A DNA stretch of 58,741 bases from an uncultured Coriobacteriales bacterium (GTDB lineage: Bacteria; Actinomycetota; Coriobacteriia; Coriobacteriales; UMGS124): positions 1-58,741 of the forward strand of contig CABQHM010000015.1 in assembly GCA_902464015.1 (NCBI GenBank), written 5' to 3'. The position numbers and the translations under genes were made by a program. Of this stretch, positions 48,924-58,221 are shown one piece after another (position 1 is the stretch's first letter; the number at the start of each line of letters is the position of its first letter). The notes beneath the pieces are model-generated. The model worked only from the letters and a program-made list of their open reading frames with translations, did no database searches and was not told the origin of the DNA.

Positions 48924-50684
48924 TTACGCGTCGAACTTGCCGTCGGCCAGGTCGTGTCCGAGCAGGTAACCGTAGGTGATGCAGTTGATGCCGTAGCAGT
49001 TGCCCGGGATGGCGAAGTTGTAGTTGTTGGCGTACATGTTGCCCGTCATGTGGCCCACGTTGAAGAGGCCGGGCAGCGGGGCGTCGTTCTCGTCGCACAC
49101 CTGCATGTCGGAGTTGGTGTTGAGGCCGCCCATGACGGTCATCATCATGGCGTAGTTGCGGGCGGCGTAGAAGGGGCCCTCGGGCTCGATCGGGATCAGG
49201 AACTGGGCGGCCTTGTGGAAGTCCTCGTCAACGCCCTTGTCGCACAGCTCGTTGTAGCGATCGACGACAGCCTGCAGCTTCTCGGCATCAAGACCCAGCT
49301 GCTCGGCGAGCTCAGGCAGCGTGTCAGCCTTGAAGTAGCTGCCCGACTCGATGCCGGCCTCCCACTTCTCGATCATCTCGTCGGGCGTGGAGGCAGGGGT
49401 CTCGTAGCGCTTGCCGAAGGTGCGCCACTCGTAGCCGGCGTCGACGATGGCCTGGGCGAAGTTGGCCGTCCAGATACCGAAGGCGACATGGCCAGGCTGC
49501 GTGATGAGGTGGTTGGCCGAGTAGGGGGCGGAGACGTCCTCGCGCTGGTAGCGCTCGGTGTTCATGTTGACGTTGAGGCCCTGGTGGAAGCCGAGGGGCT
49601 CAAAGGAGCCGCCCCAGGCGCCCTGCATCATAGGTGCCACGGAGGTGTGCTGCCAGGCGGCGCCCACCCACAAGCCCATCTTCTGGCCGTCGCCGGGATA
49701 CAGGCCCGTAAGGGCGAAGCCGCGGTTGTAGTCGGTCTCGGCGTCCTCGAGGCCCACGATCGGCAGAATCTGGGGGCAATACTTGGCAATCATTTCCTTG
49801 TTGGCCGAGAAGTCACCGGTGGCAAGGACGATGCCCTTGTGGCCCACAAACTTGACGTAGCTGCCGTCGGCCTTCTGGGCGACAACGGCGATCACGCGGC
49901 CGGTCTCCTCATCACGAACGAGCTGCTTGGCCACAGTGTCATAGATGATGGTCGCACCCTGCTCGAGGGCGTAGGCCTCCATGGCCTCGACGGCATTCTG
50001 CTGGCCGGTGGAAGCGCTGGCAGTATCATCGCCCTTGGCGCCGAAGCCGATGGCATAGTCGGGACCGTTGTCCAGACGGTTGTCGGACTCCAGGAACACC
50101 TCGACGTCCTTGCCGCGGACGATGTCGATGCACCAGTTCATGGCCTCTTCGGAGTTGTTGTAACCGCGCATCCACATCTTCTGGTCGATGGTGAAGCTGG
50201 CGGCGCGCTCCTCATGGTAGAAGAAGTCGACCGGGTCGAGACGATCGATGCCGTACTCTTCAATGACCTTGTTGTAGGCCGAGAAGTTGGAGCCACCGCG
50301 GGAAATGGGCTGGCTGGAGGCGGAAAACAGCGTGACGCTCGCGCCCTTCTCGGCAGCGGCGGCAGCGGTGCAGATGCCGGCCATGCCAGCGCCCACGACG
50401 ATGATGTCGTCCTCAACGACCTCGGCGATGTCCTCATCGGCGATGGGGTCGGGGGCAATCTCGAAGCTCCACTTGGGCAGGCCGTTCTTCAGGCTCACGA
50501 CGTAGGAGTCATCCACGCCAACGCCCTCCTGGGCACCCGAGGTAGCCTTCTCCTCGGCCTCGTTCATGGCATCGGAGGTGTCGGCGGAGGTGGAGGTGGC
50601 GGCCAGGGCGGTGCCAGCACCCATTGCGGCGACGGCAGCAGCGCCGGAAGCGGCCAGGAAGTTGCGGCGAGACATCTTGCTCAT
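48924..50684 (-). CDS. Tat-exported FAD-dependent reductase (flavoprotein 5)
   Basis: This 586-residue protein has a Tat signal (MSKMSRRNFLAAS, Arg 6-7) and an FAD domain of the fumarate reductase flavoprotein superfamily (IIVVGAGMAG, glycines 98-103; VLATGDFSANKEM). The usual RFxNE segment is altered to ERYQREDVSAPYSANHL, and the C terminus has NYNFAIPGNCYGINC, so it is the most diverged of the five. No FMN_bind or heme domain. AAGGGG 7 nt before ATG 50684 fixes the start. A LysR gene is divergent, 180 bp away. Confidence 0.87.
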   Translation of the reverse strand: MSKMSRRNFLAASGAAAVAAMGAGTALAATSTSADTSDAMNEAEEKATSGAQEGVGVDDSYVVSLKNGLPKWSFEIAPDPIADEDIAEVVEDDIIVVGAGMAGICTAAAAAEKGASVTLFSASSQPISRGGSNFSAYNKVIEEYGIDRLDPVDFFYHEERAASFTIDQKMWMRGYNNSEEAMNWCIDIVRGKDVEVFLESDNRLDNGPDYAIGFGAKGDDTASASTGQQNAVEAMEAYALEQGATIIYDTVAKQLVRDEETGRVIAVVAQKADGSYVKFVGHKGIVLATGDFSANKEMIAKYCPQILPIVGLEDAETDYNRGFALTGLYPGDGQKMGLWVGAAWQHTSVAPMMQGAWGGSFEPLGFHQGLNVNMNTERYQREDVSAPYSANHLITQPGHVAFGIWTANFAQAIVDAGYEWRTFGKRYETPASTPDEMIEKWEAGIESGSYFKADTLPELAEQLGLDAEKLQAVVDRYNELCDKGVDEDFHKAAQFLIPIEPEGPFYAARNYAMMMTVMGGLNTNSDMQVCDENDAPLPGLFNVGHMTGNMYANNYNFAIPGNCYGINCITYGYLLGHDLADGKFDA

Positions 50685-50800
50685 GCGAAAACCCCTTTTC
50701 TTTATTCGTTCCCCTGTCGCGCGCGCCGGCTCCCACCGGCATACGCGCTTTGACAAAACCGATTCTAGGCACTGGCACGAGCATGCGTGAGCAGCTAAAC

Positions 50801-50831
50801 TAGGCGCAGGCGCAAGCGGGGATTGCGCCTA
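50801..50831. promoter_or_regulatory. Inverted repeat upstream of LysR gene
   Basis: TAGGCGCA (50801-50808) and TGCGCCTA (50824-50831) are separated by 15 nt, 33 bp before the LysR start. This spacing suits a LysR dimer site with autoregulation. Confidence 0.5.
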
Positions 50832-50864
50832 ACGGGGGAACACATATGAAAGCGGGGACCAGCC

Positions 50865-51776
50865 ATGGAGATGCGCGACCTCAAATATGCGCTTGCCGCT
50901 TACGACACGGGCAGCTTTGCCCGCGCGGCCGAGGCGCTCTTCGTCTCACGCCAGGCGCTCAGCCAGGCGGTGCATAGACTCGAAGAGGAAATCGATGTGC
51001 CGCTTTTTGAAGTTGCCGACGGAAACCGCCTGGTCAGCACGCCGGAGGGCGCGATTTTCCTGGCTCAGGCCCGACCCGTAACAGAGGCGTTCGACGAGCT
51101 CGCACGCGCCTATCCTTCCACCCGGGACGCACGCAGCGGCACGCTCACGCTGGCCCTCGCCATCGGCGCGGCGCTCTCGCTGCCGGCAGATTTCTTCTCG
51201 CATTTTTCGGAGCGCGAGGCGGGTCTCGTGCAGGAATTCGAGGAAGGCAACACCGACGGCGCCCTTGACATGCTAGAGAGCGGCAGGGCCGACGTGGCGC
51301 TCGTGGGGTCGTGCCCCTCGCTTCTCGACCCTGCGCATTTCGAGCGGGCGCTCGTCGTGGCCACGGGACTTTGGCTGGCCGTGCCCCTGGGCAACCCCCT
51401 CGCAAGCAAGGAGCGCCTCGCCCTCAACGACCTCGAGGGTCAGCGCCTCGTGACCGCCGGCAGGCTCAACCACCTGCACCGCTACATCGTCAAAGCCTGC
51501 GAGGCAGCCGGGGTGCACATCGAAATCCCCGTCACCTCGTCGAACACCGACATGCTTGTGCAGCTGGCGCGCGAGCACGGCGCACTGTGCTTCGCCTTCC
51601 CGGCCCGCATCACCGGCGCCGAGAGGAAGCACGCCGACAGCCGGATAATCCCCCTCGACACACCTGAGTCGACCGCCTTCGGCACCTACGCCGTGCGCCG
51701 CCGCGACTCCCGTCGCACCCCTGCGGCGCGGCGCTTCTGGGTCTACGCCTGCGAGCAGGCAGAGGCGGGACAGTAG
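50865..51776 (+). CDS. LysR-type regulator
   Basis: This 303-residue protein is a standard LysR regulator: HTH at residues 1-60 (YALAAYDTGSFARAAEALFV; SRQALSQAVHRLEEEI) and a periplasmic-binding-like co-inducer domain at about 92-295. It faces flavoprotein 5 and probably activates it in response to that enzyme's substrate. The inverted repeat at 50801-50831 lies in the shared control region. The ribosome site is weak. Confidence 0.88.
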   Translation: MEMRDLKYALAAYDTGSFARAAEALFVSRQALSQAVHRLEEEIDVPLFEVADGNRLVSTPEGAIFLAQARPVTEAFDELARAYPSTRDARSGTLTLALAIGAALSLPADFFSHFSEREAGLVQEFEEGNTDGALDMLESGRADVALVGSCPSLLDPAHFERALVVATGLWLAVPLGNPLASKERLALNDLEGQRLVTAGRLNHLHRYIVKACEAAGVHIEIPVTSSNTDMLVQLAREHGALCFAFPARITGAERKHADSRIIPLDTPESTAFGTYAVRRRDSRRTPAARRFWVYACEQAEAGQ

Positions 51777-52042
51777 GGACTCATAACGATTAGTGCGTTT
51801 CTTCCGGAGCTTGCCAAGGCCCTATACAGTCTCCGCAAAGAACCGATCACGCGTTAGATGACACGGAAGGAAGAGGAGGACATCGCCGTAAAAAAGTAAC
51901 GCCAAAATTGCACCTCCGGCGTTAGAAAAAACGCACTGCACGAACGTAGCTGCAGGTCTCACTGATATGGCTGTACCCCAGTGAACCGCTATGCGACGGT
52001 TGGCCTCTTGCATTGAAAACAGTTGGACTGTCAACAGGTGTA

Positions 52043-52546
52043 CTAATGGTTTCCCCGCTTGTGCAGCACCAATGCGCCGCAAGTAACGACAGCCAATCCA
52101 GTACCGGCCAGCACAGCGAGTATCACAGGCGAGGGAGACGCATCGACTGTCTTGGCAATCTGGACAAAGCCAGTCCACGCGAGTTGAGAAGCCATGCCGT
52201 CAGCAGGCTGAGTCGGCAGCGCATCTTGCAAATAACGTGCAATTAGTCGAAGATCGCCGGTAACGGGGCTGTCGAAATCCCAAAAGTCGCCCGTTGCTGC
52301 ATCTATCCATCCGGCAAACGTATAGCCTGGCTTCTCTTTAACCTGTGGGGCAATGACGAGCTGTCCCACAGGAACCTTCTGCACCGTCTGAATATCGTCA
52401 CATGTGAACACGACTGTTGCGTCAACCGAGTAGCACACCTCAGTATACTGCATATCCGACGCGTAGGCCTTCAGGCCGGGCAATGCGGTCCAAGACAGAC
52501 TACCCACCAGTAAAACGCAGGCTAACATGACAGGCGCTTTACTCAC
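52043..52546 (-). CDS. Exported protein with InlB-type repeat and C-terminal anchor
   Basis: This 167-residue protein has a Sec signal (cleavage near AYA-S, residues 26-29), one InlB/Listeria-Bacteroides-type repeat (EKPGYTFAGWIDAATGDF...), and a C-terminal membrane segment (ILAVLAGTGLAVVTCGALVL) with a basic tail (HKRGNH). LAWTG (residues 122-126) lies before the TM and resembles the LAxTG sorting signal of class E sortases, though the spacer is long. It overlaps the upstream gene by 8 nt and is last in a four-gene unit. No sortase gene is in the window. Confidence 0.65.
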   Translation of the reverse strand: MSKAPVMLACVLLVGSLSWTALPGLKAYASDMQYTEVCYSVDATVVFTCDDIQTVQKVPVGQLVIAPQVKEKPGYTFAGWIDAATGDFWDFDSPVTGDLRLIARYLQDALPTQPADGMASQLAWTGFVQIAKTVDASPSPVILAVLAGTGLAVVTCGALVLHKRGNH

Positions 52547-53588
52547 GAGGGCATCCGTTATTATTCAAGCCCGAGATACTAGCGCACTCAGTCGCTCTCG
52601 TCGCAGATGGGCGGTCTTCCAATGTAGAATGTACAAAACGAAGATTCAAGTTAGCGGCACGTGTGTCAGAAACAGAATCTTTGAGAACTCCGATGGTGGA
52701 CACGGCCTCCTCCGTTGCAAAAGCAACGGACTGACCATCGGCAAGACTGACGGCAGTACCGAGATTCAACTCAATTTGGCCGACCAAATCAGCCGAACCG
52801 GAGATACCATCGCTATCGCACGAATCGCCCGAAACCGGCCCGTCTACTTCAGGAGTATCAATGGTCACAGATGCTGTGTCAGGACAGCTTGCCCCGGCAG
52901 AATCAGTGCTGGTTACACTGTTGGCCGGCGCAATGTCGGGTATTGGGGCATCATCCTTTTCGATCGCATCGTTAGACATCGAAACGTTGGACACATCACT
53001 GCCCGCAGCAACCGTTAGAACGCCAAGGGGACCGGTCGCGGAAGCACTCGTTTCAGTTGTTTTCCCGACAGAAGCGTCACAAGGAGGCGCAGGCACCACA
53101 CTGCCTTGCAGGTCATCGCCCAGAGTTGCCATGTTTGCCTGGTAAGCAATGGTGAATGTCACGCGGTCGGTATAGGTCCCCGAGCAAACAGGCGTTTGAA
53201 TGACGATGGCAGTCACTGTCTGCGAAATGGCCACCGCATCCTCATGTGACTGCACCGTGAAATTGGCGCCGTCAAGTTGATAGGCAAGCGTGGCCCCTTC
53301 CGCACTCGTAAGCACTCCGCTTGAAGAGGCCGAAACAGTAAGCGTGCTGTTTGCTTGCAACGCACCCGTGATGTTCATTGAGCCCGTCTGTTGCTCGTCG
53401 ATGGTTAGGCAGGCAGGGATAGTTAGAGAATAGGGCTCCATAACGCCAGGCGTGTCGGCAGCATCCGCATAGGCGGGTGCCGGTGCAGCAGGTGTGAACA
53501 GGCCACTCTGGGCCAATACCCAGACGGCGCAAAGGAAGGCCAAGGGCGCAAACACCCCGACTACCATTGGTTTTCCTTTGAGCGTCAT
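52539..53588 (-). CDS. Exported beta-rich protein of unknown function
   Basis: This 349-residue protein has a signal peptide (MVVGVFAPLAFLCAVWVL, cleavage near AYA-D). The mature N-terminal half is a Thr/Ser-rich beta domain (PYSLTIPACLTIDEQQTGS; YTDRVTFTIAYQ) like those of WxL- or fimbria-associated surface proteins; the C-terminal half is acidic and probably disordered. GGGAG 6 nt before ATG 53588 sets the start. It is the third gene of the exported-protein unit, ending 8 nt inside the next gene. Confidence 0.65.
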   Translation of the reverse strand: MTLKGKPMVVGVFAPLAFLCAVWVLAQSGLFTPAAPAPAYADAADTPGVMEPYSLTIPACLTIDEQQTGSMNITGALQANSTLTVSASSSGVLTSAEGATLAYQLDGANFTVQSHEDAVAISQTVTAIVIQTPVCSGTYTDRVTFTIAYQANMATLGDDLQGSVVPAPPCDASVGKTTETSASATGPLGVLTVAAGSDVSNVSMSNDAIEKDDAPIPDIAPANSVTSTDSAGASCPDTASVTIDTPEVDGPVSGDSCDSDGISGSADLVGQIELNLGTAVSLADGQSVAFATEEAVSTIGVLKDSVSDTRAANLNLRFVHSTLEDRPSATRATECASISGLNNNGCPRE

Positions 53589-53694
53589 AGGAATCTCCCA
53601 CATGCCATCAACAGCAATTCTGCAAGATGCACGGCCCACTGGCAGAGTTGGTCCGCTCAGTGGGCCGCTTTTAAAAAATGCTTGTATGAACTCG

Positions 53695-54231
53695 CTACTC
53701 GACCTGAGCCGTGAAAACAGCAGTACCAATGTAGTTGCCTGCAACTTCGGCCGTACCCGTCGTGCTTGTTGAAAGCACGAAGCTGAGATCCTGGCTTGCT
53801 GCGTTGGTTCCTGCGGGAACTGTCAAAACTTCATCACCCGATTTGACGTGCGTAGACGAAATTCCATCCGTTCCAACTTTAGAAACCGTGTAGCTCAAAG
53901 CCGTATTGCCATTCTTGATTTGAAACGCACCCTCATTGCCTTCGATGGTAATGTGGAGATTCTTGCCATCGGGAATAACGTTCCTTGTAACTTTGACCGC
54001 GTCCTCGCCCTTCATTTCAGCCTTCGAAGTGGCATTAACACCCTTGTCCATGCCAAAGTCAATCATGCGCGGCACCGACCACTCGTAACCGGCAGTGACT
54101 TCATACGTCACATGAGATTCCTTCTGCTGCGGCGTCGTTATGCTCGCATCCGCCGCCAGTGCTGCAGGCGCAATCGCGGCGACCAGAGCAAGGCCGGCCA
54201 TGCCGACAAGAATAACCTTGTTCTTTTTCAT
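53695..54231 (-). CDS. Exported single-domain beta protein
   Basis: This 178-residue protein has a clear Sec signal (MKKNKVILVGMAGLALVAAI, cleavage near ALA-A) followed by one beta-sandwich-like domain (HVTYEVTAGYEWSVPRMIDFG ... EVAGNYIGTAVFTAQVE). The layout resembles the first domain of the next gene's product, and both look like surface structural or fimbria-like subunits. No anchor is present. The ribosome site is weak (GAGCG). Confidence 0.65.
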   Translation of the reverse strand: MKKNKVILVGMAGLALVAAIAPAALAADASITTPQQKESHVTYEVTAGYEWSVPRMIDFGMDKGVNATSKAEMKGEDAVKVTRNVIPDGKNLHITIEGNEGAFQIKNGNTALSYTVSKVGTDGISSTHVKSGDEVLTVPAGTNAASQDLSFVLSTSTTGTAEVAGNYIGTAVFTAQVE

Positions 54232-54342
54232 ATCACGCTCGGCAATGGGAACTAGCCGCTTGCTGCAGCTTGAGGATTTGCCAACTCCCTTCCAAATCGA
54301 TTTCAAGGTTCCCTTTCATCCCCGCTATAGGCAACGTCGCCG

Positions 54343-55191
54343 CTACGCTACGGTCAACGTAATCCTAACAATGCCGCTGTTGGTCTTCGTCACCCCGTCT
54401 GAGCAGTAGGGTTGACACACGACGTAGGCATCATAGGTTCCGGGCTCCAGGGCGCGCGTCATCTCCATCCGCTGGATATAATTGCCCGGCGCTACAAGAT
54501 CGGACTGATACAACAGCTCATCGTCCGAAGACAGGTAAAGACCGAACGTCATGAGATAGCAGTCCTGAGCACACGTTACAGAGAGCTCTGTATCTTTCCC
54601 CGTATTCGTACGTACCTTGATGACCTTTTCGCCCTCGAAGCCTCCAATGCCCTCCAGGGTGTAGTCGCCCGCCTTGTCGCGCTCCACAGCAAAACAACGC
54701 TCATCGTAATCGGCAACCTCGGTCACACTGCCTTGAATACCTGCCAGTTTGAGATAATGACTGAGCTCTACTTTCGTGCCGCTATCCACCACCAAGTGCT
54801 CAAGCTGCTTGCCATTGATACTCACGACATCCTCATACCAGAGATTTTCTGCCGGGTTGTGAAACTCAAATCCCTGAGTGATATCAGTGGTTTGAGCCGG
54901 AATAGTAAAGCCGCCCCACCCGGGCAGTGTTATGTTCTTGCTACGATCCACGGGAGTCTCAGGCTTAACGTACGCACTCTGTGACTGATCGAGCTGGAGC
55001 GGTTGGCCCGCCGCACCGTCCGTGTCCACTGCATACTGCGTACCCGCCATACGTCCAGGCCCAACGACGAGGATATAAACCAGGCATCCCACGAGAGCCA
55101 AGATGACTACAATCAGCACAGAAATCAGCATGCCGTGACGCTTGCCATCTTGCCCCTTGCCCGCATTGTTCTCCATTACCGTTTTTGCCAC
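54343..55191 (-). CDS. Membrane-anchored surface protein
   Basis: This protein of about 282 residues has a basic cytoplasmic N terminus, one TM segment (MLISVLIVVILALVGCLVYI) and a long extracellular part (PGWGGFTIPAQTTDITQGF; ELSVTCAQDCYLMTFGLYL) with scattered cysteines that could form disulfides. I do not recognise a family. It is first in the four-gene unit 55191-52043. GTG 55191 is favoured because GGAAGAGGA lies 5-6 nt upstream; ATG 55218, ATG 55176 and a TTG further out are alternatives. Confidence 0.55.
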   Translation of the reverse strand: MAKTVMENNAGKGQDGKRHGMLISVLIVVILALVGCLVYILVVGPGRMAGTQYAVDTDGAAGQPLQLDQSQSAYVKPETPVDRSKNITLPGWGGFTIPAQTTDITQGFEFHNPAENLWYEDVVSINGKQLEHLVVDSGTKVELSHYLKLAGIQGSVTEVADYDERCFAVERDKAGDYTLEGIGGFEGEKVIKVRTNTGKDTELSVTCAQDCYLMTFGLYLSSDDELLYQSDLVAPGNYIQRMEMTRALEPGTYDAYVVCQPYCSDGVTKTNSGIVRITLTVA

Positions 55192-55511
55192 CGTATTCCT
55201 CTTCCTTACCGTAGCCATCACAATGGCACCCGGCTTAGCCAATGCAAACGGGAAGCTTAGGAATCCCCCCCCTCATGTCAAGACTTGCTAATAAGATTGA
55301 ATTGCAATAGCACTATTTTTCATATTGGGAAGAACCAGACAGTAGCGGATTTACCCATCGTCACTCCTAACTCATGCGCAGCCGCCCCGCAGCCGGCCCG
55401 GCTCAGCCTATCTGTGTGCTCTCTATAGCGATTCGGCACCAGCGCATTAACGATTCTTCTCCAGTGGCAATCTTTTACACGCTAATTAGTTTCTAGTGTA
55501 AGGTTGTTCTG
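55192..55511. other. Divergent control region
   Basis: This 320-bp gap separates the exported-protein operon from the MarR/ABC operon. An AT-rich stretch (about 55285-55330) is the likely promoter area for the leftward operon. A palindrome at 55475-55501 lies next to the MarR start. Confidence 0.45.
55475..55501. promoter_or_regulatory. Palindrome, candidate MarR operator
   Basis: TTACAC and GTGTAA flank an AT-rich core; CTA/TAG inside extends the symmetry. It ends 10 bp before the GTG start of the MarR gene and overlaps its ribosome site, fitting autorepression. Confidence 0.6.
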
Positions 55512-56006
55512 GTGGAAACAAATGACTCGTACGTCGAGCTCTCCCGCGAGCTGTTCGAGCAGCTCGCGCGCATGAGACGCGGCATGCATCCCAGCACACG
55601 CAACTCCATGCGTGGAGAGATGGCCGTGATACGCGTGCTGCACCTCGCCGCGGTTGCCGGGGAGGCCGACCCCACTCCCTCTCAAATTGCCGAAAGCTCG
55701 CACCTGAGCCCCGCCCGCGTGGCCAACGTGCTGCGTGCCCTCGAAGAAAAGGGTTGGATCACCCGCTCCCATGACACGCGGGATCGCAGGCGCGTGACCG
55801 TGACGCTCACCGAGCAAGGCGAGACCGAACGCGCCCGACGCCGCGCCGAGTTTGACAGGCAAGGCGCAGAATTCCTGCGTGAGCTGGGAGATGAGGACGC
55901 CCGCGAGGCCCTGCGCATCCTCAAGCGCTGCAACGAAATCCTCAGCAAACAAGACCCGACCGAGACGAAAGGAGGCGATACCGATGAGAATCATCAAGCT
56001 CTTTAA
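55512..56006 (+). CDS. MarR-family regulator
   Basis: This 164-residue protein has a MarR winged helix (TPSQIAESSHLSPARVANVL; LEEKGWITRSHDTRDRRRVTVTLTEQG) flanked by dimerisation helices. Its GTG start has AAGG 9 nt upstream. The 3' end overlaps the ABC gene by 23 nt, so the three genes form one operon, and MarR probably represses the exporter until a substrate or drug is sensed. Confidence 0.88.
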   Translation: METNDSYVELSRELFEQLARMRRGMHPSTRNSMRGEMAVIRVLHLAAVAGEADPTPSQIAESSHLSPARVANVLRALEEKGWITRSHDTRDRRRVTVTLTEQGETERARRRAEFDRQGAEFLRELGDEDAREALRILKRCNEILSKQDPTETKGGDTDENHQAL

Positions 56007-58221
56007 GAACCATATCCTGGCCCTTCTTGCCGCAGTCGCGCTCATCATCATCACCTGCAACGCCGACCTGACGCTTCCCGCCTACATGTCCGAGATTGTG
56101 GACGTGGGCATCCAGCAGGGCGGCATCGAGAGCCCCGTGCCCGACACCATCCGCCGCGACTCTCTAGACGACCTGGAAATGTTCATGTCCGAGGAAGACG
56201 CGAGCATCGTCGAAGCCGCCTACTCCTCCCCTGATGAGCAGGGCATTTGCACCTATCAGGGCACCGAGGCCGACCGCGAGGACGACGGGGCCGTGGCGCA
56301 GGCCATGAGCCTGCCCGAGACCGTGGCGCTGGCCTTGGCCCAAGGCGTGGACGCCAGCCACCTGGGCAGCGGCTCCGGGCAGGGTAACCTCTCCATGGAC
56401 GACGTGCGCGCCGCGTTTGCCGCCGGCATGCTCAGCCGCGACCAGCTCGTCGAGGGCGCCCAGGCCATGGCCGACTCCATGGGCGAGATGGGCGGCTCTA
56501 TCGTGCGGCAGCGCGCCATCGGCTATGTCCAGCAGGAATACGAGGCCCAGGGCATCAGCCTGGCCGACGTGCAGAACTCCTACCTGGCAGGCATGACCGC
56601 GAAGATGTTCGGCCTGTGCGCCATCAGCCTCGTGGCCACCATCCTCACGGGCGCCGTGGCCTCGCACACCGCCTGCACCATCGCCCGCAACCTGCGCCGC
56701 AAGACGTTCCACAAGGTCATGAGCTTCTTTGCGGCAGAGGTGGGCAAGTTAAGCCAGGCCTCCCTCATCACCCGCTGCACCAACGACATCCAGCAGATTC
56801 AGATGGCATCCACCCTGCTCATCCGCATGGTGCTCATGGCACCGATCATGGGCACGGTGGCACTCGTGCGCGTCTTCGCCACCAAAACGGGCCTGGAGTG
56901 GACCATCGGCGTCGCCGTCATCGCGGTCTCGGCCGTGGTGGGCGTGCTCATGGGCCTCACCATGCCCAAGTTCAAGAAGATGCAGCAATACATCGACCGC
57001 GTGAACCTCGTTGCCCGCGAGATCCTCGACGGCCTCATGCCCATCCGCGCGTTCGGCCGCCAGGAGCACGAGCTCAAGCGCTTCGACAAGGCGAGCACCG
57101 ACCTCATGGACACGCAGCTCTTCACCAACCGCGCCATGAGCTTCATGATGCCGCTGATGATGCTCGTGATGAACTGCATCATGGTGCTCATCGTGTGGAC
57201 GGGCTCCCATGGCGTGAACGACGGCATCATGCAGGTGGGCGACATGATGGCGTTCATGTCCTACACCATGCAGATCGTCATGTCGTTCATGATTCTCACG
57301 ATGGTCTCGGTCATGATGCCCCGTGCCGAGGTTGCCTGCGAGCGCGTGGAGGAGGTCCTCGCCACCGAGAGCTCCATCCGCGAGCCCGCCAGCCCCAAGA
57401 CCCCCGCTGAAGGCGTGCGCGGAGAACTTGAGTACCGCGACGTGGCCTTCCAGTATCCCGACGCCGGCGAAGACGTGGTCAGCGGCGTCAGCTTCAAGGT
57501 GAGCGCCGGCGAGATGCTCGGCATCATCGGCTCCACGGGCTCGGGCAAGACCTCGATCGTGCAGCTCATCCCGCGCCTGTACGACGCCACGAGGGGCGCG
57601 GTGCTGCTCGACGGCGTGGACGTGCGCGAGATGTCGCTCGGCGACGTGCGCCGCCGCGTGGGCTACATCCCCCAGCAGGGCTTTTTGTTCTCCGGCACCG
57701 TCGAGAGCAACCTCAAGTTCGCCGGCGACAGCGTGACCGACGAGGACATGCGCCGCGCAGCCGACATCGCCCAGGCAAGCGAGTTCATCCAGGAGCGCGA
57801 GGGCGGCTTCGCTTCCGACGTCAGCCAGAGCGGCTCGAACGTCTCCGGCGGCCAGCGCCAGCGCCTCTCCATCGCACGCGCCCTCGCCAAGAACCCCGAG
57901 GTCATCGTGTTCGACGACTCCTTCAGCGCGCTCGACTACAAGACCGACGCCAAGCTGCGCGAGGCGCTCGCCCAAAACGAGCAGGACGCCGCCATCGTGG
58001 TGGTGGCCCAGCGCATCGCCACGATCATGCACGCCACCCAGATCGTCGTGCTCGACGAGGGCGCGGTCGTGGGCAAGGGCACGCACGAGGAGCTGCTGCA
58101 CTCTTGCCCCGCGTACCTGGAAATCGCCCAATCCCAGCTCTCGGCCGAGGAACTCGGGCTCACCGAGGAGGAAATCGCTGCCGTCATGAACGGCGCAGCT
58201 CAGAAGGGAGGCGATCGCTAA
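55984..58221 (+). CDS. ABC exporter subunit A (degenerate ATP site)
   Basis: This 745-residue protein is a fused TMD-NBD ABC exporter half. Between the first two TM helices (about 12-32 and 205-230) lies an unusually long, mostly acidic extracellular insertion of about 165 residues. The NBD has Walker A GSTGSGKTS (near 515), signature VSGGQRQRLS (near 620) and Walker B VIVFDDSFSALD (near 640), with Asp where the catalytic Glu normally sits. That is typical of the degenerate half of heterodimeric multidrug-type exporters. GGAGG about 8 nt before ATG 55984 sets the start. The stop overlaps the next start (TAATG). Confidence 0.9.
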   Translation: MRIIKLFKNHILALLAAVALIIITCNADLTLPAYMSEIVDVGIQQGGIESPVPDTIRRDSLDDLEMFMSEEDASIVEAAYSSPDEQGICTYQGTEADREDDGAVAQAMSLPETVALALAQGVDASHLGSGSGQGNLSMDDVRAAFAAGMLSRDQLVEGAQAMADSMGEMGGSIVRQRAIGYVQQEYEAQGISLADVQNSYLAGMTAKMFGLCAISLVATILTGAVASHTACTIARNLRRKTFHKVMSFFAAEVGKLSQASLITRCTNDIQQIQMASTLLIRMVLMAPIMGTVALVRVFATKTGLEWTIGVAVIAVSAVVGVLMGLTMPKFKKMQQYIDRVNLVAREILDGLMPIRAFGRQEHELKRFDKASTDLMDTQLFTNRAMSFMMPLMMLVMNCIMVLIVWTGSHGVNDGIMQVGDMMAFMSYTMQIVMSFMILTMVSVMMPRAEVACERVEEVLATESSIREPASPKTPAEGVRGELEYRDVAFQYPDAGEDVVSGVSFKVSAGEMLGIIGSTGSGKTSIVQLIPRLYDATRGAVLLDGVDVREMSLGDVRRRVGYIPQQGFLFSGTVESNLKFAGDSVTDEDMRRAADIAQASEFIQEREGGFASDVSQSGSNVSGGQRQRLSIARALAKNPEVIVFDDSFSALDYKTDAKLREALAQNEQDAAIVVVAQRIATIMHATQIVVLDEGAVVGKGTHEELLHSCPAYLEIAQSQLSAEELGLTEEEIAAVMNGAAQKGGDR

